From: Actinoplanes missouriensis 431 | GTDB taxonomy: Bacteria; Actinomycetota; Actinomycetes; Mycobacteriales; Micromonosporaceae | Assembly: GCF_000284295.1 (NCBI RefSeq) | Contig: NC_017093.1 | Coordinates: forward strand, 8,060,001-8,124,000 | Direction: 5' to 3' | Length of the DNA: 64,000 nt | Shown here: positions 60,886 to 64,000 of the stretch, in pieces | How positions within the stretch are numbered: the stretch's first letter is position 1 | Layout: every line of letters begins with the position of its first letter | The notes under the pieces: model-generated | Databases searched by the model: none | What the model was told of the DNA's origin: nothing | Seen by the model: only the letters and a program-made list of their open reading frames with translations | Translations under genes and position numbers: made by a program

Positions 60886-61767
60886 TCATTGTGTCGGAAG
60901 ATGCTTCTGCAACGCAGCAAGCAACCGAGGAGCGAGATCCTTACGACAGACCACCAGGTCAGGTAGCTTCGGGTCGCCCTGGTTGTAGGCCAGCGGAGTG
61001 CCGTCGATGCGGGAGGCGTGCAGCCCGGTGGCCAGGGCCACCGCGACCGGCGCGGCCGAGTCCCACTCGTACTGACCGCCGGCGTGCACGTACGCGTCGG
61101 CCTCGCCACTGATCACTGCGGCGATCTTCACACCGGCCGAGCCCATCGGCACCAGCTCGGCGCCGATCTCCCCGGCGAGCGCCGTCACGAACGCGGGCGG
61201 CCGGGTCCGGCTCGCCGCGATCCGGATCGCCCCGCCGGTCGCCGACTCCAGCGGCATCGGCGGGTACGCCGGGGGCTTGTCGGTCGCGAACGTCCGGTGC
61301 TGGGCCGGCATCGCCACCGCGCCGGCCGCGAGGCAGGCCGGATTGGACGAGTCGGCGGTCCAGAGCGCCACGTGCACGGCCCAGTCGGTCCGGCCCTCCT
61401 CGGAGAACTCCCGGGTGCCGTCCAGCGGGTCCACGATCCAGACACGCGAGGCGCCCAGGCGGTCCGGCCGGGCGACGCCCTCCTGCCAGGCCACCCGGGA
61501 GTGCTCGTCCTCCTCGGATAGGACGGCGTCAGCGGGTCGCCAGCGGGCCAGCTCGGTCTTCAGAAGGTCGTGTGCGGCCTGGTCGCCGGCGGCCTTGAGA
61601 GCCTTTGGATCCGCGTACCCGATCTCGGCTCGGACCCGGAGAAGCTCCTGGCCGGCGCGGTCCGCGAGCCAGCGGGCGAAGGCCGCGTCGATGACCGGCG
61701 GCGAGCCGCCCTCGCCGGCGTCCCGCGGCCCCGCAATGCGTGCCGACGTCTTCGTCTGCTCGCCCAT
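60886..61767 (-). CDS. cysQ: 3'(2'),5'-bisphosphate nucleotidase
   Basis: A 293-aa inositol monophosphatase-fold enzyme removing PAP, the by-product of sulfate reduction and sulfotransfer. Metal-site motifs: LSEEDEH, WIVDPLDGTREFSEEG, and YEWDSAAPVAVA; YAYVHAGGQYE is the substrate region. ATG 61767 follows GGAGGAG. It heads the cysQ-cysD-cysN unit; assimilatory sulfate reduction genes are otherwise absent. Confidence 0.9.
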   Translation of the reverse strand: MGEQTKTSARIAGPRDAGEGGSPPVIDAAFARWLADRAGQELLRVRAEIGYADPKALKAAGDQAAHDLLKTELARWRPADAVLSEEDEHSRVAWQEGVARPDRLGASRVWIVDPLDGTREFSEEGRTDWAVHVALWTADSSNPACLAAGAVAMPAQHRTFATDKPPAYPPMPLESATGGAIRIAASRTRPPAFVTALAGEIGAELVPMGSAGVKIAAVISGEADAYVHAGGQYEWDSAAPVAVALATGLHASRIDGTPLAYNQGDPKLPDLVVCRKDLAPRLLAALQKHLPTQ

Positions 61768-61825
61768 CGTCTCGCTCCTCCTCGGCTTTCGCCCAGCGCC
61801 GGCCCTGCCTGCGACAGGCCCGGAC

Positions 61826-63535
61826 TCAGTACGCCCCGGACGACCGCACCACCGCGGTCACGGTCCTGAGCAGGATCACCAGATCGAGGCTCAGGGACCA
61901 GTTCTCGACATAGCGCAGGTCGAGTCGGACCGCCTCCTCCCAGGAGAGATCCGAGCGCCCGGACACCTGCCACAGACCGGTCATGCCGGGCTTGACCGCC
62001 AGCCGCCGCCGCACATCGTCGGCGTAGGCGGCGACCTCCGTCGGCAGCGGGGGTCGCGGGCCGACCAGCGACATCTGCCCCAGCAGGACGTTGAGCAGCT
62101 GCGGGAGCTCGTCGAGCGAGAACCGGCGCAGCCACCGACCGACCGGGGTGACCCGCGGATCGTCGCGCATTTTGAAGAGCACACCGTCGTGCTCGTTGAG
62201 ATGCCTCAGTTCGCCCAGGCGAGCCTCGGCGTCGAGGTACATGCTGCGGAACTTGAAGATCCGGAATTCTCGGCCGTCACGTCCCACGCGCACTTGGCGA
62301 AAGAGTACCGGTCCACGTGACGTGAGTCCCACGCAGAGCGCCACGCCCAGCAGCACCGGACCGGCAACGATCAGCAGGGCCAGTGCGCCTAAACGATCGA
62401 ACACGTCCTTGACCAGGCGCGATCCGCCGTGCAGCCGGGGATGTTCGACGTGCAGCATGGGAAGTCCATCGAACGGGCGAATCGTGGTCCGCGCACCGGC
62501 CACATCGACCAGGGCGCTGGCCACCACGAGATCGACCTCGTCCCGCTCCAGCTGCCAGGCGAGCCGGCGCACCGCGGTGCCGTCCAGCTCGGGGCAGCTG
62601 AGCACCACCACGGTGTCCGCGTCGGCCTGCTCGACCGCGCTCGCCACCTCGTCGAACGTGCCGTAGACGGTCAGGCCGTCGACGCCGATCCCGTCGGCGT
62701 CCGGGGGCAGGCAGGCGCCGACCACCTCGAGGCCGTGGTACCGCTCGCGGCGCAACTGTCGGGTGATTCCGATCACTGACAGCTCGTGTCCGACAACGAT
62801 CACTCGTCGGAGGTTCTCGCCGCGGCTGCGGGCAAGATGCAGCCGCTTGCGCAGCAGGAACCGGAGCACGACGACGGCGGCGATCGCGCCCGGCAGAGCG
62901 ACGAGCACGTAGGACCGGGCGAGATCCAAACTGAGCGCGTACGAGACCACGGCCGCCCCCGCGATCAATCCGACGCCGCCCCGGAGCACCCGCTGATACT
63001 CGTCGCTGCCGACGAAGAGATAGCGGCGCTCATACGCCCGGGAGACCGCGAGCACCAGCAGGAGCAGGACCGGCAGCAGCGCGGAGAAGAAGGTATAGGC
63101 ACGGTTGTACTGGGTCACCGCGTCGCCGAAGCGGACGATGAACGTCGCCACGCCGGCGGCGACCCCGGCGGTCAGGTCGGAGACGACGAGCGACCAGACG
63201 TACCTGCGCTCCCAGAGCTGACGCCGGGACATCGCGGCGTGCCGGCCGCGGTTGCGGACGAACGGCCGGCTCGCCGGGCGGGCGGCCTGGGAGCGGTTGG
63301 GGCGGTCCGACCAGTGCCGCTCGATCGCGTTGTTACGGGCCCCTCTGTTGGGGGCTCGCGCCTCGGATCCGGCGGGAGGTGGGCTGAGCGGCGCCCCCGG
63401 GACCGGGATCTTGGTGGTCGGGATCCACGGTCCCGCATTGGGTTTCTTCGGTGCGTCGGTGTCGGGAGTCTTCGGTGCCCCGGTGTCGGGATTCTCCGGC
63501 GCGACGGGCTCGGTCGACGACACGTCCTGAGACAT
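61826..63535 (-). CDS. polyprenyl-phosphate sugar-1-phosphate transferase (exopolysaccharide priming)
   Basis: A 569-aa WbaP/CpsE-like enzyme that starts exopolysaccharide or glycan chains by moving a hexose 1-phosphate to undecaprenyl phosphate. N-terminal ~95 residues are Pro-rich and cytoplasmic. Four helices (~110-235), a Rossmann-like CoA-binding-type domain (VIVVGHELSVIGITRQLRRE), one more helix (ALALLIVAGPVLLGVALCVG), then the catalytic domain: FRIFKFRSMYLDAEARLGEL, RRFSLDELPQLLNVLLGQMS, LVGPRPPLP, KPGMTGLWQVSGRSDLSWEE. ATG 63535 is chosen; GTG 63556 is 7 codons upstream. Confidence 0.92.
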   Translation of the reverse strand: MSQDVSSTEPVAPENPDTGAPKTPDTDAPKKPNAGPWIPTTKIPVPGAPLSPPPAGSEARAPNRGARNNAIERHWSDRPNRSQAARPASRPFVRNRGRHAAMSRRQLWERRYVWSLVVSDLTAGVAAGVATFIVRFGDAVTQYNRAYTFFSALLPVLLLLVLAVSRAYERRYLFVGSDEYQRVLRGGVGLIAGAAVVSYALSLDLARSYVLVALPGAIAAVVVLRFLLRKRLHLARSRGENLRRVIVVGHELSVIGITRQLRRERYHGLEVVGACLPPDADGIGVDGLTVYGTFDEVASAVEQADADTVVVLSCPELDGTAVRRLAWQLERDEVDLVVASALVDVAGARTTIRPFDGLPMLHVEHPRLHGGSRLVKDVFDRLGALALLIVAGPVLLGVALCVGLTSRGPVLFRQVRVGRDGREFRIFKFRSMYLDAEARLGELRHLNEHDGVLFKMRDDPRVTPVGRWLRRFSLDELPQLLNVLLGQMSLVGPRPPLPTEVAAYADDVRRRLAVKPGMTGLWQVSGRSDLSWEEAVRLDLRYVENWSLSLDLVILLRTVTAVVRSSGAY

Positions 63536-63636
63536 CCCCCGCCGACCCCCTGTCACCCGATGCGTGCACCCGTGTGACCAACGGACGGATGGCGGAGCGC
63601 GTCACGGCATGACAAGGCGGACAAATCGCCAGGCTG

Positions 63637-64000
63637 TCAGCTTCCGTGGAACTTGTTCTGCGCCCACTCGACGCCCTCGAGAACTATCGCCTCGGTGACG
63701 TCGGCAGCTCGGTCCACCAGGAAGTCCAACTCCTTGCGCTCCGCACCGGAGAAGTCGGAGAGCACGTAGTCGGCCGGGTCCTGCCGGCCCGGCGGCCTCC
63801 CGATCCCGAAACGCACCCGCGCGTACTCCTTGGTGGCCAGCGACTTCGACATCGAGCGCAGTCCATTGTGACCACCCTCGCCGCCGCCCCGCTTGGCACG
63901 CACCTGTCCGAACGGCACATCCAGCTCATCATGCACCGCGATCACATTCGCCACGGGCACTTTGAAGAACTGCGACAACGCCACCACCGGGGCACCGGAC
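63637..64000 (-). CDS. pth: peptidyl-tRNA hydrolase (5' part outside window)
   Basis: The C-terminal ~121 residues of Pth, running off the right edge (SGAPVVALSQFFKVP is in frame to base 64000). It recycles peptidyl-tRNA by cleaving the ester bond. Visible: VPVANVIAVHDELDVPFGQV (catalytic-site Asp), RGGGEGGHNGLRSMSKSL, FGIGRPPGRQDPADYVLSDF and the terminal helix. The N-terminal half with the catalytic His is not in the window. Confidence 0.93.
   Translation of the reverse strand, partial: SGAPVVALSQFFKVPVANVIAVHDELDVPFGQVRAKRGGGEGGHNGLRSMSKSLATKEYARVRFGIGRPPGRQDPADYVLSDFSGAERKELDFLVDRAADVTEAIVLEGVEWAQNKFHGS

Overview
This is a 64 kb chromosomal stretch of a high-GC actinomycete. The coding style (about 70% GC, strong GC3 bias, GTG/TTG starts, many leaderless transcripts), the acyl-CoA carboxylase epsilon subunit, the cvnABCD conservon with a nitrate/nitrite-sensing kinase, the type VII-like secreted pair and the GPP34 protein all point to Actinobacteria. 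I infer the family Micromonosporaceae (Actinoplanes/Micromonospora-like). No rRNA, tRNA, CRISPR array, intact insertion sequence or prophage was seen. The order of many genes resembles the core of other actinomycete chromosomes, so most of the window is core rather than accessory.

Layout, left to right. 0-8 kb: a truncated Ser/Thr protein kinase with a very long repetitive tail, then accE, a type VII-like secreted pair, maf and the biotin carboxylase accA. 8-21 kb: a mix of DedA membrane protein, flavoprotein quinone reductase, gamma-glutamylcyclotransferase-like and tandem GNAT proteins, a coiled-coil protein, an MBL hydrolase, a DUF4349 lipoprotein, an M20 amidohydrolase, an acyl-CoA mutase large subunit, a second Ser/Thr kinase and a small secreted SH3-like protein. 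21-28 kb: a phosphohexomutase, a GPP34 protein, a 1,170-aa GT2/teichoic-acid polymerase fusion and a Nudix hydrolase. This is followed by about 950 bp of repeat-rich non-coding DNA with an 88-bp imperfect palindrome.

28-33 kb: upp, deoC, an aldehyde dehydrogenase and a truncated aldehyde dehydrogenase partner. 33-41 kb: an acidic protein and an 814-aa mosaic protein, facing a complete cvnA-cvnB-cvnC-cvnD conservon; the mosaic protein shares its C-terminal signature with CvnA. 42-52 kb: adenosine deaminase, RlmA-like methyltransferase, then a nucleoside import and salvage operon read right to left (bmp lipoprotein, ABC ATPase, two permeases, cdd, deoA, DUF4272 protein). 52-64 kb: small membrane protein, YihY, 2'-5' RNA ligase and trpS; then galE-galK and a STAS/anti-sigma kinase; then the sulfate assimilation genes cysQ-cysD-cysN, a polyprenyl-phosphate sugar transferase and a partial pth.

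The genes make several working sets. Nucleosides are imported by the BMP-type ABC transporter, deaminated by Add and Cdd and split by DeoA. The bases are recaptured by Upp; deoxyribose phosphate is cleaved by DeoC to acetaldehyde, which the neighbouring aldehyde dehydrogenase pair could oxidise. AccE and AccA are two parts of an acyl-CoA carboxylase whose carboxyltransferase is not in the window. CysQ/D/N handle sulfate activation and PAP disposal. The most striking sequence-level pattern is a -10 box (TAnnnT) 6-8 nt upstream of at least fourteen start codons, which predicts leaderless mRNAs and re-sets several gene starts.
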